Assembly (NCBI GenBank): GCA_963768415.1
Contig: CAVYHX010000008.1
Location: 1-64,000 of the forward strand
DNA length: 64,000 nt
Origin: CAVYHX01 sp963768415
GTDB lineage: Bacteria > Pseudomonadota > Gammaproteobacteria > UBA9214
Reading direction: 5' to 3'
In this document: piece by piece, positions 43,049-54,600 of the stretch
Layout: every line of letters begins with the position of its first letter
How positions within the stretch are numbered: position 1 is the stretch's first letter
The notes under the pieces: generated by a model
Told to the model about the DNA's origin: nothing
Database searches by the model: none
The model's input: the letters and a program-made list of their open reading frames with translations, nothing else
Program-made: the position numbers and the translations under genes

Positions 43049-45197
43049 ATGAGTAAGACACTCTACAGTCACTTCTGGTACCGGGTCGCGGACCTCAAGC
43101 CGCGAACTGCGCAGCCACACGAGTATCCACCGCCACCATTACCGCGGGCAACGCTGGTATGTGCTGCAGGATCATGCATCCGGCAGTTATCACCGCTTCA
43201 GCCAGGCCGCCTATTTTCTCATCGGCCATCTCGACGGCGAGCTCACGGTGGACGCGCTCTGGAACATGGCGGTCGACCACCTGGGCGACGCCGCACCGAC
43301 CCAGGATGAGACCATCCAGCTGCTCGGTCAGCTGCATGCCGCCGATGTCCTGAAGTGCGATGTCCAGCCGGACAGCCTGGAGCTGTTCGAACGCTTCCAG
43401 AAGCACCAGCAGAACAACTGGAAGCAGCGCCTGCGCAGCCCGCTGTCCATTCGCATCCCGCTGCTCGATCCGGAGAAACTGCTGTCCCGCTGGCTGCACC
43501 TGGTGCGGCCGTTGTTCAACCGGGCGGTCTTCCTGGTCTGGCTGGGCGTGGTGCTCAGCGCCACGGTACTGGCCGGCATGCACTGGGGTGCGATCACCGA
43601 CAACATCCTCGACCAGGTCATGTCACCCAGAAACCTGCTATTGCTGTGGCTGACCTACCCGCTGGTCAAGGGGCTGCACGAACTGGGACATGCCTTCGCC
43701 ACCAAGATATGGGGCGGCGAGGTGCACGAGATGGGCATCATGTTCCTGGTGCTGCTGCCCATCCCCTACGTGGATGCCTCCGCGGCCAGCGCCTTCCCGG
43801 ACAAGCGCCAGCGCATGGTGGTCGGCATGGCCGGCATGATGGTCGAACTGTTGCTGGCCGCGCTGGCCCTGTTCGTGTGGCTGAATGTGGAATCGGGCAT
43901 GGTCAGCGTCATTGCCTACAACATCATGCTGATCGGCAGCGTGTCGACCCTGTTTTTCAACGGCAACCCCCTGCTGCGGTTCGACGGCTACTACGTCCTG
44001 TCCGATGCCATCGAGATACCGAACCTGGCACAACGCTCCAACCGCCACCTCGGCTACCTGATCCAGCGCTACCTGTTCGGCAACCGGGAGGTGGAGTCGC
44101 CGGCGACCACGCGTGGCGAAGGCGCCTGGTTTGTGTTCTACGGCATCGCCTCGTTTGGCTACCGCATGTTCATCATGTGCGTGATCCTGCTCTATGTCGC
44201 CAGCAAGTTCTTTGTCGTGGGCGTGCTACTGGCCATCTGGGCCGCCAGTTCACAATTGGTCATGCCGCTGCTGAAGAACATCAAGTTCCTGTTCTATGAC
44301 CCGCAGCTTCGACACAAGCGCACCCGCGTCATCGGCAGCAGCCTGGGTGCCGGCCTGGTCCTCGGGTGGCTGCTGTTCTTCATGCCGGTCGGCCTGCGCA
44401 CCCATGCCGACGGTGTCGTCTGGCTGCCGGATGAATCGCGTGTGCGCGCCGGCACGGATTGCTTCGTTACCCGCCTGCTGGCGGCCCCGGACACGACAGT
44501 GCAACCGGGGCAGGCGCTGATCGAGTGCGCAGACCCGCTGCTGCAGACACGCGTAGCCTTGCTCGATGCCCGTCTGCGTGAACTGCAGGCGCGCTACTCG
44601 TCGGAACTCACCGAAGACCAGGTCAAGGCCGAGATCACCAAAGACGGCATCACCGCGGCGGCGGCCGAACTGGCACGCGCACGCCAGCAGCTGGACAAAC
44701 TCGTCATTGCGAGCCAGGCGCACGGAACCCTCATCATTCCCCAGGCCGGCGACCTGCCCGGGCGCTATGTCAAACAGGGTGATGTACTCGCCTATATTCT
44801 GGACGACAACGCGGTCAGTGTCCGGGTCGTTGTCACCCAGGCGAAGATCGCCCTGGTGCGCCAGCATACCGAAGGCATCGAGGTGCGCCTTTCCAACGCG
44901 CCCGGGGACACGGTGCAGGCCCGGATCAAGCGCGAAATCCCGGCCGCAACCGACCGCCTGCCGAGCAAGGCGCTGGGCACCGCCGGTGGCGGTAACCTGG
45001 CAGTCGACCCCCAGGACGAGGCCGGTGTGAAGTCCCTCGAGAAGGTCTTCCAGTTCGAGATCGAGCTGGAACAGGCAAACCCTTCAGAATTTTTTGGCCA
45101 GCGCCTGTACGCGCGCTTCGACCACGGCGCCGAGCCGCTGGCCCTGCAGTGGCAACGGTCCCTGCGGCAACTGTTCATGCGGCGCTTCGATGTCTAG
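43049..45197 (+). CDS. M50 metalloprotease-HlyD fusion (one frameshift)
   Basis: A 715-residue protein once one extra C near 43107 is removed. The N-terminal ~130 residues form a soluble domain (YFLIGHLDGELTVDALW). The site-2-protease-like core follows: zinc motif LVKGLHELGHAF, then GGEVHEMGIMFLVLLPIPYVD, and NPLLRFDGYYVLSDAIE with the third metal-ligand region. After several membrane helices the C-terminal ~270 residues are HlyD/biotinyl-like (VQPGQALIECADPLL; YVKQGDVLAYILDDNAVSV). Start MSKTLYSHFWYRV at 43049, 6 bp after the previous gene. Its 3' end overlaps the SecA-like gene by 8 bp. Predicted to sit in the inner membrane and reach the periplasm. Confidence 0.87.
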
Positions 45198-47202
45198 ACT
45201 GAAACAACGCCGACCCGTGCCACGACCCGGCATGCAACTGGGTCCCTACCCCGAAAACCGGGAACCGTCGGGCAACTGGCTGGACCGGACGGGTGCGCGC
45301 CTTGCCGGCATGGTCACGGCAAAATCCCGCTATCACGCCCTGCGCATGCGGCGCTTTGTCAAACGCGTCGGCACATTCAGCACTGCGCTGGAACAGGCAT
45401 CCGAGGCGGACCTGAAGTCCCGCATCCAGGCACTGCGGGTACGCCTGCAACGCGAAGGCCTGGCGGACGCGCCCTGCGCGGAGGCGTTCGCCGTGATCCG
45501 CGAGGTCGCGGGCCGTACCCTCGGCAAGCGCCACTACGACGTGCAGCTGATGGGCGGCTGGGTGATGCTGCAGGGCATGCTCGCGGAGATGGAAACCGGC
45601 GAAGGCAAGACCCTGACCGCCACCCTGGCGGCCTGTACCGCGGCACTGGCCGGCATCCCGGTACACGTCATCACGGTCAACGACTACCTGGTCGCCCGCG
45701 ATGCCGACAATGTGGCCCCCGTCTACGAGTCTCTCGGGCTCAACGTCGGCACGATTATCGAGGGCATGGACACGCCGGAGCGCAAGGCCGCCTATGCCTG
45801 CGATATCACCTACGCCACCAACAAGCAGATCGCCTTCGATTACCTGCGCGACCGCATTGCCATGCGTGGCATGACCTCCCAGCTGGCGCTGCGCACCGAG
45901 CGCCTGTGCCGCAAACAGACACGCCTCGAGCAGCTGCTGCTGCGCGGCCTGTGCTTCGCCATCGTCGACGAGGCCGACAGCGTGCTGATCGACGAGGCCT
46001 GCACCCCGCTGATTATCTCGCAACCCAGTGCGGCTGAAGACCAGGCGGTTGCAGTCTACCGCGAGGCGCTGGAACTGTCCGAATCGCTCTCCGAAACAAC
46101 CGACTACGTGGTACACAAGACGCGGCGCGCGGTCGAACTCACCGATAAGGGCTGCGCCCTGCTGACCGACCTGGCGCACAACATGGGCACGGCACTGGGC
46201 GTTACGCACCCGCCGCGAGGAACTGGTCAGCCAGGCACTGGCGGCGCGGCTGTCTATACCAGCGTGACATCGACTACCTGGTCAACGACGGCAAGGTCCA
46301 GATCATCGACGAATCCACCGGCCGCGTGATGGCGGACCGCTCCTGGCAGCGCGGCCTGCACCAGATGGTCGAGACCAAGGAGGCGTGCGAAATAACGGCA
46401 CCGCTGGAACCGCTGGCGCGGATCAGTTACCAGCGCTTTTTCACGCCGCTACCTCCACCTGGCCGGCATGACCGGTACGGCACGCGAGGCGGCCGGCGAA
46501 CTGCGGGACGTCTACGGCCTGCAGGTGGTCAAGATTCCCACACACCGCCCCTCGCAACTGACGCCCCTGCCGGACCGCATCTTCCAGCACCCGGAGGCCA
46601 AGTGGGAGGCCGTGATTGCGCGCATCCGCACCCTGCGGGAGCAGCAACGCCCGGTCCTGGTCGGCACGCGTTCGGTGGCGGATTCCGAACACCTCAGTGA
46701 CCTGTTGACGGGCCTGGACCTGCCACACCAGGTGCTGAACGCCCGCCAGAACCGGCAGGAAGCGGCCATCGTCGCCTGCGCCGGCCAGCCCGGCCGCATC
46801 ACCATCGCCACCAACATGGCCGGCCGCGGCACCGACATCCCGCTGGCCCCGGGGGTGGCGGAAACCGGCGGCCTGCATGTGATCGCCATGGAGCGCAATA
46901 CCGCGCGCCGGGTCGACCGCCAGCTGTTCGGACGCTGCGCCCGCCAGGGGTCGCCCGGCAGCTATGAATCCATCCTGTCGCTGGAGGATGAAATCATTGC
47001 CCGGTTTTTTCCTAAATTCCTGCTCCGGCCTGCCGCTAACTGGATGAGAGGCACATCCCGGCTCGCGCGCCGGATCAACCGGGCGCTGATCGTGATCTGC
47101 CAGCTCAAAGCGGAACGGCAGCAGCGCCACCAGCGCCGCGGCCTCGAAAAAACCGAGGATTATCTCGGCCGGATGCTCGCATTTACCGGACAGGGCGAAT
47201 AA
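45190..47202 (+). CDS. short SecA-like translocase ATPase (three frameshifts)
   Basis: A 669-residue SecA homologue after removing three extra bases (near 46204, 46252 and 46453). It has a SecA-type start (MRRFVKRVGTFSTALEQASE), Walker A in MLAEMETGEGKTLTATLAA, ITVNDYLVARDADNVAPVYE, Walker B in FAIVDEADSVLIDEACTPLIIS, a preprotein cross-linking-type region ending AGMTGTAREAAGEL, and NBD2 with TIATNMAGRGTDIPLAPGV and RQLFGRCARQGSPGS. The GRAGRQGD signature reads GRCARQGS. It stops soon after NBD2, lacking most of the helical wing/scaffold part and the C-terminal zinc finger (E. coli SecA has 901 residues). ATG 45190 overlaps the upstream gene. A dedicated accessory motor is likelier than the housekeeping SecA. 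Confidence 0.85.
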
Positions 47203-47214
47203 CTGGAACCAGGC

Positions 47215-48132
47215 ATGAACAACGCAAACGGAATGACAAAACGAATCAAGAAGACCCTGTTGCTGGCCGCGGCATGTTGCGCGTCGACGGCTGGCGCCGA
47301 AGAGCCGCACAACTTTGACTGCCTCATCGAGCCGCACATGATGGTCGAGATCAACAGCTCCGTGCAGGGCAAGATCGACTCGATCACCGTGGAAAAGAGT
47401 GACCTGGTGGAACAGGGACAAACACTGGTCAAACTCGAGTCCGCCGTGGAACAGGCGACCGTGGAGCTGGCCCGCGCCCGCACCCAGCTGCAGGCGGAAT
47501 ACCGCACCAGCAAGGTCAGTTACCAGTTCGCGAAACGCAAGCTGACCCGCTTCGACAGCATGTACAACGACGATGTCGTGCCGCTGCACAACAAGGATGA
47601 AGTGGAGACGGAGAAGAACCTGGCCGCGCTGAAAATCCAGGAAGCCAAGGAGAAACAACTGCTCTCCGAGCTCGAACTGAGGCGCGCGGACGAATTGCTT
47701 GAGCAGCGCACCGTGAAGAGCCCGATCACCGGCGTGGTGGTGGAGCGCTACAAGTCACCCGGCGAGTTCGTCGAGGACGAGCCGATCCTGCAGCTGGCGC
47801 AACTGGATCCGCTCAATGTCGAGGTCATCCTGCCGGCCTCCATGTTCGGCTCCATCACCCCCGGCATGAAGGGCAAGGTGTTCCCCGAGTCCCTGCGCAA
47901 TACCTCCTACACGGCCGACGTCAAGATCGTCGACCGGATCGTCGACGCCTCCAGCGGCACCTTCGGCGTACGCCTGGAACTGCCCAACCCGGATTACAAA
48001 ATCCCCGGCGGCCTCAAATGCCAGGTCAAATTCGGACCCGGCGCAACAGCACCCACACCGACAACAGCAAGACGGCTAACAAGCCCGCCCTCGTCAGCGC
48101 CCGCTGACACAACCCACCCGTTACGTATGTAG
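47215..48132 (+). CDS. periplasmic HlyD/RND-type adaptor protein
   Basis: A 305-residue membrane-fusion protein with a cleavable signal peptide (KRIKKTLLLAAACCASTAGA-EE). Mature part: first lipoyl half (VEINSSVQGKIDSITVEKSD), a helical hairpin (~80 residues rich in Glu, Lys and Ala), second lipoyl half (RTVKSPITGVVVERYKSPGE), then a beta-barrel domain (PLNVEVILPASMFGSITPGM). The start may be M7 (MTKRIKK). It lies 12 bp after the SecA-like gene. It is predicted to bridge inner-membrane components to an outer-membrane channel, which is not encoded in this window. Confidence 0.88.
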   Translation: MNNANGMTKRIKKTLLLAAACCASTAGAEEPHNFDCLIEPHMMVEINSSVQGKIDSITVEKSDLVEQGQTLVKLESAVEQATVELARARTQLQAEYRTSKVSYQFAKRKLTRFDSMYNDDVVPLHNKDEVETEKNLAALKIQEAKEKQLLSELELRRADELLEQRTVKSPITGVVVERYKSPGEFVEDEPILQLAQLDPLNVEVILPASMFGSITPGMKGKVFPESLRNTSYTADVKIVDRIVDASSGTFGVRLELPNPDYKIPGGLKCQVKFGPGATAPTPTTARRLTSPPSSAPADTTHPLRM

Positions 48133-48250
48133 GTTGGGAGCTTCCGCGTCCTGCTCAAGTCTCGCCTGCGTCCTGCAGGCGAAGCGAAGCGTGCCCACGC
48201 CGAAGGTGCGACCTGTTGGGCCGCTCACGGTGCCCCTTTGCCCACCTACG
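48128..48250. repeat. REP-like palindromic repeat, copy 2
   Basis: GTAGGTTGGGAGCTTCCGCG ... CCCCTTTGCCCACCTACG closely matches the repeat at 8779-8903 (shared GCTTCCGCGTCCTGCTCA, CTCGCCTGCGTCC and GCAGGCGAAGCG blocks). It lies directly after the stop codon of the adaptor gene and probably ends that transcript. Confidence 0.65.
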
Positions 48251-48390
48251 ATTAACGTAGCCCCGGTTTCCGCCTGGTGGCAAGCCGGGTAATGCAACAT
48301 CGCGCTCAGCAGGGCCAAGAGGGCACCTGGGAGCGCTCCTGATTAACCGCCGTAGGAGCGGCCCCCTGGCCGCGATGGGGTTCCCTGACA

Positions 48391-48462
48391 ATCGCGCCGA
48401 AGGACGGCGCTCCTACAGGCGGTTATAAAAGCCACTGTAGGAGCGCCGTCCTTCGGCGCGAT
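48391..48462. repeat. 26-bp perfect inverted repeat pair
   Basis: ATCGCGCCGAAGGACGGCGC (continuing TCCTAC, 48391-48416) and its exact reverse complement (48437-48462) are separated by 20 bp containing GGTTATAAAAGCC. A related GTAGGAGCGGCC...GGCCGCGAT palindrome precedes it at 48352-48375. This matches the common 'TAGGAGC' REP family. The 48463-48606 stretch has no gene and should contain the promoter of the giant gene. Confidence 0.75.
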
Positions 48463-48606
48463 TGGGTTCCAGCGAACCCCCACCCAATACCTAAAGCTTC
48501 CAGAAATACCGCCGATGTCAATTCTGTGACGCCACGCACAGAATCCGGCCTGCGTGCGCCATAAACCGGGCAGTGAACCGACTCGAGCAATTGGATCAGG
48601 ACAGGC

Positions 48607-51600
48607 ATGAAAAAGAAATCCAATAAAAATCAGCTACTAATAGAGGCCATGGAGCCACGCCTGCTGTTCTCGGCGGACCTCGATGGCGGGCTGATTTCCG
48701 GTGGGCTGGCCAGCCACAGCGCCCTGCTGAACCCCGCCCTGTCCGACGCGCTGGCCCCCGCGGTGGCAAGCACGGATGCGACCCGTGCCGCCAGCGCCAT
48801 CCGCCAGGAACTGGTGCTGGTCGACACCGATACCCCCGACTACCAGCAACTGATCGACGACCTGCTCGCCAACCCGGACGAGACCCGCCAGCTGGAAGTG
48901 ATCCTGCTGAACAATGACCGCGACGGTATCAACCAGGTGACCGAGATCCTGAGTAACTACCAGGACCTCGATGCGGTGCACCTTATCTCCCACGGCAGTG
49001 ACGGCGCGGTCGATCTGGGCGGCAGTATCCTGGATGCCGACAGCCTCCAGGCGAGTTCCGATCTCGTCAACACCTGGCGTGAGGCCTTCAGCGCAGACGG
49101 CGACCTCCTTATCTATGGATGCGATCTTGCCGCGACCGAGGCGGGACAGTCGCTGGTCGATGCCCTGGGCCGCCTCACCGGCACCGACGTCGCCGCCTCC
49201 GATGACCTGACCGGCAGTGCGGCACTCGGCGGGGACTGGGAACTGGAATATCAACTGGGCAAGATCGAAACCAGCACGGCAATCACCAGCGCCACGCAGA
49301 GCAGCTGGAATCAGCGTCCTCGCTGTTACGGTAGACACAAGCTCCAGCGGATCAACCATAGACCAGGCGAGCGTCACCGTATCGCACACGACCGCCGGGG
49401 CCAACCGGCTCATGCTGGTCGGCATCTCGATGAATCCGAGCGGTGAGACCGTCAGCTCCGTCACCTACAACGGGGTCAATCTGACCCACGTCGGGACGCA
49501 GGAAGACGGCGCTGCTTTGGCCCGTGTCGAGATCTGGTCGCTGGTCGCGCCCGACACGGGCACTCACGACGTGGTCGTGAACTTCACTGATTTGGGTCAC
49601 AAGGGCGCTTCGGTCGGCGTGATGACTTTTACCGGGGTCAACCAGACCACTCCCACACAGGCCTTTTCCGGTGACTCGGGTCTTTCTACATCCGCCTCGA
49701 CGACGGTGGCCTCGGCGACCGATGACCTCGTCTTTGGCGTCGTGGCGGTGGAGAAGGGTACGGCGGTCACACCGGGCGCGGGCCAGACCGAATACTGGGA
49801 TATCGATGTAAACGCCACCAACGGCGCTGGTACAACCGAGGCAGGCGCGGCCTCTGTCACGACGTCCTGGACCAATGACCTTAAGAAATGGTCGGCGGCC
49901 GCCGTCTCGATTCAGGCAGACGACGGCACGGCAACCATTCTCGATCAGTTCAATACAGCCGGCTCGTTTGCCGGCAATGACGGGACACAGAACTGGACCG
50001 GCGACTGGCAGGAGCTGGGTGAGTCCAATGGGGCCAGCTCAGGCAATGTACGGGTCGTTGCCTCGCCTGCCGCCCTTCTGATCGGCAGTACCGGTGTAAT
50101 CACGGGTGACGGTGCCCTGCGCGAGGTCGATCTGTCCCAGGCGAGTACTGCGACGCTGACTTTCGATGCCTGGCGTTCCGCCTCGCGTGCTGCCACCATC
50201 ACACTCGCAGTTTCCGACAACGGCGGAACCAGCTGGACGAATCTGCAGACCTGGAGTTTCTCCTCGCTGACATCCACACCCGCGCTCCAGACATTCGACA
50301 TCTCGGCCTATACATCGGCGAATACCCAGATCCGGTTTCTCGGCGCGGGAGAAGCTGACAGCGCAAATTTCTACGCCGACAATATTCAGATTGAATACAC
50401 CGCCATGCCGCTCAACGATGCGCCGGTCAACACCGTTCCCGGTACACAGGTCACACCACAGGACACGCCGGTAGTCTTCAATACGACGAACGGCAATGCC
50501 GTGTCCATCGCAGATGATGATGCGGGCGCCAGTCCGGTTGAAGTCACGCTAACTGCGACCGACGGCACCCTCAGCCTCTATGGCAGCGGCGGCCTGGTCA
50601 AAGTCGGTAATGAGGTAACTACGAATACCGACAGTAGCTACGTCCAGGCGAATTCAAAGGCGGCCATGGATGCCTCGGGTGCTTACGTGGTTGTGTGGGA
50701 AAGTATCGGGCAGGACGGAGATATGGAAGGTATCTTTGCCCAGCGCTACGATGCCGACGGGATTGCAATCGGCAGTGCATGGCAGGTCAACACCGAATTC
50801 ACCGATGATCAGTCCGAGCCGGCGATCGCGATGGACGCGGCCGGAAACTTTGTTATTACCTGGCAGAGTTACGCTCAGGACAAGAACAACACCTTCGGGG
50901 TCTACGCACAACGCTACAATGCCGCCGGTGTTGCCCAGGGCGGCGAGATTCAGGTCAACACCACCACAAATGGCAACCAGCAGTATCCCGACATTGCCAT
51001 GGACAGCGCAGGTAATTTTGTCATCGTCTGGGACGGCCAGGGTAGTGGCGATGGTAATGGTATTTTCGGACAGCGCTTCGATGCCGCCGGTAATACCGTG
51101 GGCGGCGAGATCCTGATCAATACGGAAACGGCCGATACCCAGTGGCGCGCCACCGTGGACATGAATGCGGCCGGTGAATTCATCGTCACCTGGGGCAGCA
51201 ATCTGCAGGACGGTGACGGTTGGGGCATTTATGCGCAACGCTACAATAGCGATGGTACCACCAATGGCGGCGAGTTCCTGGTTAATGCCATAACGGCTGG
51301 GGCACAGTGGGATCCGGTTGTCGCCCTGAAAGACGACGGTGAATTCGTGGTCGGCTGGTCTATGGACGATGCAGACTCGCGTGGCATCAATGCACGTGTA
51401 TTCGATGCCAGCGCCACGGCGCTGACCGGTGACATCGCCGTCAACACTACGACGGCGGGCATGCAGTACCCGTTCGATCTGGCACTGTCTGACGACGGCG
51501 GTTTTGTCGCTACCTGGACAGGCCCGGTCCAGGATATTTTCATGCAAAAGTTTGACTGGTCAGGCGCCAAGGTCGGAGCCGAGGTACTGGTCAACACAAC

Positions 51601-54600
51601 AACCAGCGGTACGCAGACGCAGTCAACCGTTGCCAGTAATGTAAACGGTGACTATGTAGTTCTCTGGAAGCACGACTTTTCCGTCCCGAACAACGGGATC
51701 TATGCACAGCATTACTATAATCCCGACCTGACATTCACAAATGGCGATGGTAATAGTGATAGCGCCATGACCCTGAGCGGCACCCTTGCTGACATAAACA
51801 CTGTCCTGGAAGGATTGACGTTCAACCCGGATTCGGGATTCAACGGTACAGCAACGGTAACGATTACTACCGATGACCAGGGCAACACCGGGAGCGGTGG
51901 GGCGTTCAGTGACAGCGACATGATTATGATCACTGTCGGCAATGCGAATGCCCCTGTTGTGAACCTCGATGCCAATGATTCCTCGGGCGCCGGCGGCAAT
52001 CACTTTTCCACCGGCTGGACCGAGGGCGGCGGTACGGTACTGATTGCAGATAGCGATGCCACGTTGATCGATACGGACGAAAACGTAACCGGCATGACAG
52101 TTACCATTACCAATCAGTTGAATGGCACGGACGAAGTGCTGGCGGCTGATACCAGCGGCACCAGCATTTTAGCCAGTTATGATAGTGGCACGGGTGTACT
52201 AACCCTGTCCGGCGCTGATACAGCTGCAAAATATCAGCAGGTGTTGCGTACGATTTCCTATAACAACACGGCGACAACTGTTAATGCGACGTCGCGCGTG
52301 ATCAGTTTTGTGCCAACTGATGCTATATCCAATGGCAATACCGCGACCACAACGCTTGCTGTCACGCTACAGAATACAGCGCCTACTTTCGGTGTTGGTG
52401 ATGGCGCTATTACCACCGCTATCGGTGCGGGTGTTGATTTCGGCAACAGTATGATCGTGCAGTCTGACGGCAAGATCCTGGTGGCAGGTTATTCACACAA
52501 CGGCACGGACTACGATTTCGCCCTGACACGCTATAACGCCGACAGCTCACTGGACACCAGCTTCGGTGGTGGCGATGGTATTGTCACCACCGCTGTCGGC
52601 GCCGGTTTTGACCAGGCTCATGCCATTACCCTGCAGCCCGATGGCAAGATACTGGTGACGGGCTCCAGTCATAATGGTAGTAACACTGATGTTGCACTCT
52701 TGCGATACAATGCCGACGGTACACTGGATACCAGCTTCGGTGGCGGCGACGGTATTGTAACCACCAATTTTGGTTTCGGTACGGATGCCGGAAAGAGTGT
52801 CGCTGTACAGGCCGACGGAAAAATACTGGTAACCGGCAACGCGTGGGATGGAAGCAGGCAGGAAATCGCCCTGCTGCGTTACAACACCGATGGCACACTG
52901 GACACCAGTTTCAGCGGCGACGGCAAGCTGACTATCTCATTTGGTGTGAATAATGATTTTGGCGCACGCGTCACCGTGCAGCCCGATGGGCAGATCCTGG
53001 TGACGGGACAAACCTTCAACGGGACCGATAACGACCTCGTACTATTACGCTACAACACCGATGGCACACTGGACACCAGTTTCAGTGGCGACGGCATCGT
53101 CATCACCGATGTTGCATCGGGTGGCGATGCTGGCTACCAAGCAGTACTGCAGCCCGATGGCAAGATACTGATTGGCGGGCAGACCGGGCCCGGTGGTGCC
53201 GGTGTCGACATACTGCTGGTTCGCTACAACAGTGACGGTAGCCTGGATACCACCTTCGGGGGCGGCGACGGCATTGCAGTCCTCGATATTGCAGCAGATT
53301 ATGATGCAGGCCGAAGTATTGCCTTGCAGCCTGACGGCAAGATTCTGTTGGCAGGAATGAGCGATAACGGCACTGATTACGATTTCGCGCTGGCGCGCTT
53401 TAACAGCGACGGCACGATGGATACCGGCTTCGGTGGTGGCGACGGTGTTGTAACTACGCCTGTCGGGTCGGGCGATGACATCGGCTATGAGGTCGTCCTG
53501 CAGCCCGATGGACAGATACTTGTGGCGGGTTCCAGTGCCAATGGAGACGCTGACTTCGCCGTTGTTCGCTACAATCCCGATGGCACACTGGATACCGGTT
53601 TCGATACGAACATATTGAACGGCAATCCTACGTTCACCGTTGGAGGTCCCGCGGTTGTACTGGATACAGATGTACAGGTATCCGATGCAGAACTTTCCGC
53701 GTCCGGTGATTACAATGGATCCAGCCTGACCCTGTCTCGTAATGGTGGCGCCAATGCCGAAGATGTTTTCTCGGCGACTGGTAACCTGGCGGCGTTAACC
53801 GAAAGTGGTAGCCTTGTTTTGTCAGGCGTCACAATCGGTACGGTTACCACCAACAGTGCCGGTATCCTGGTGCTGACGTTCAATGCCAATGCCACCCAGG
53901 CACGTGTAAATGAAACCCTGCAATCGATCGCCTACGAAAACAGCAATGGCACGCCACCCGCAAGTGTTCTGGTTGACTGGGATTTCAATGATGGCAATAG
54001 TGGTGCGCAGGGCGCAGGTGGATCATTGTCAGGTACTGGCAGCACCACGGTTACTATCGCTGGTGGTGCAAACAGCGCACCAACCACCGACAACGTCAGC
54101 ACCAGTGGCAATGAAGATGCCACCTCAATCGCGATTACCCTGACCGCCAGTGATGTCGATGGCACGGTGGACAACTATTGGTTAAGTACCCTGCCGGCCA
54201 ACGGCACGTTATATATCGATGCGGGCCTGACCACAGCGGCAGCTACCGCGACCGACTATGCAGCGACGGCCGAGGCATTGACCCTCTATTTTGTCCCCGA
54301 CACGAACTGGAACGGCGTCACCACCTTCGATTTTTCCGCCAGGGACAACAACGGCGTACTGGATGCGAGCCCGGCCACCGCGACGCTTACCGTCAATCCG
54401 GTCAACGACGCACCAACCTTCTTCATCGGCGACGGCATTGTCACCACCGATTTCGGATCTGGCGAAGATATAGGCAACAGCGTTGCCGTGCAGGCCGATG
54501 GCAAGATCCTGGTAGCGGGCCGCAGCTATAACGGGACGAATTTCGACTTTGCCCTGACGCGTTACAACGCCGACGGCACCCTGGATACCAGCTTCAATGG

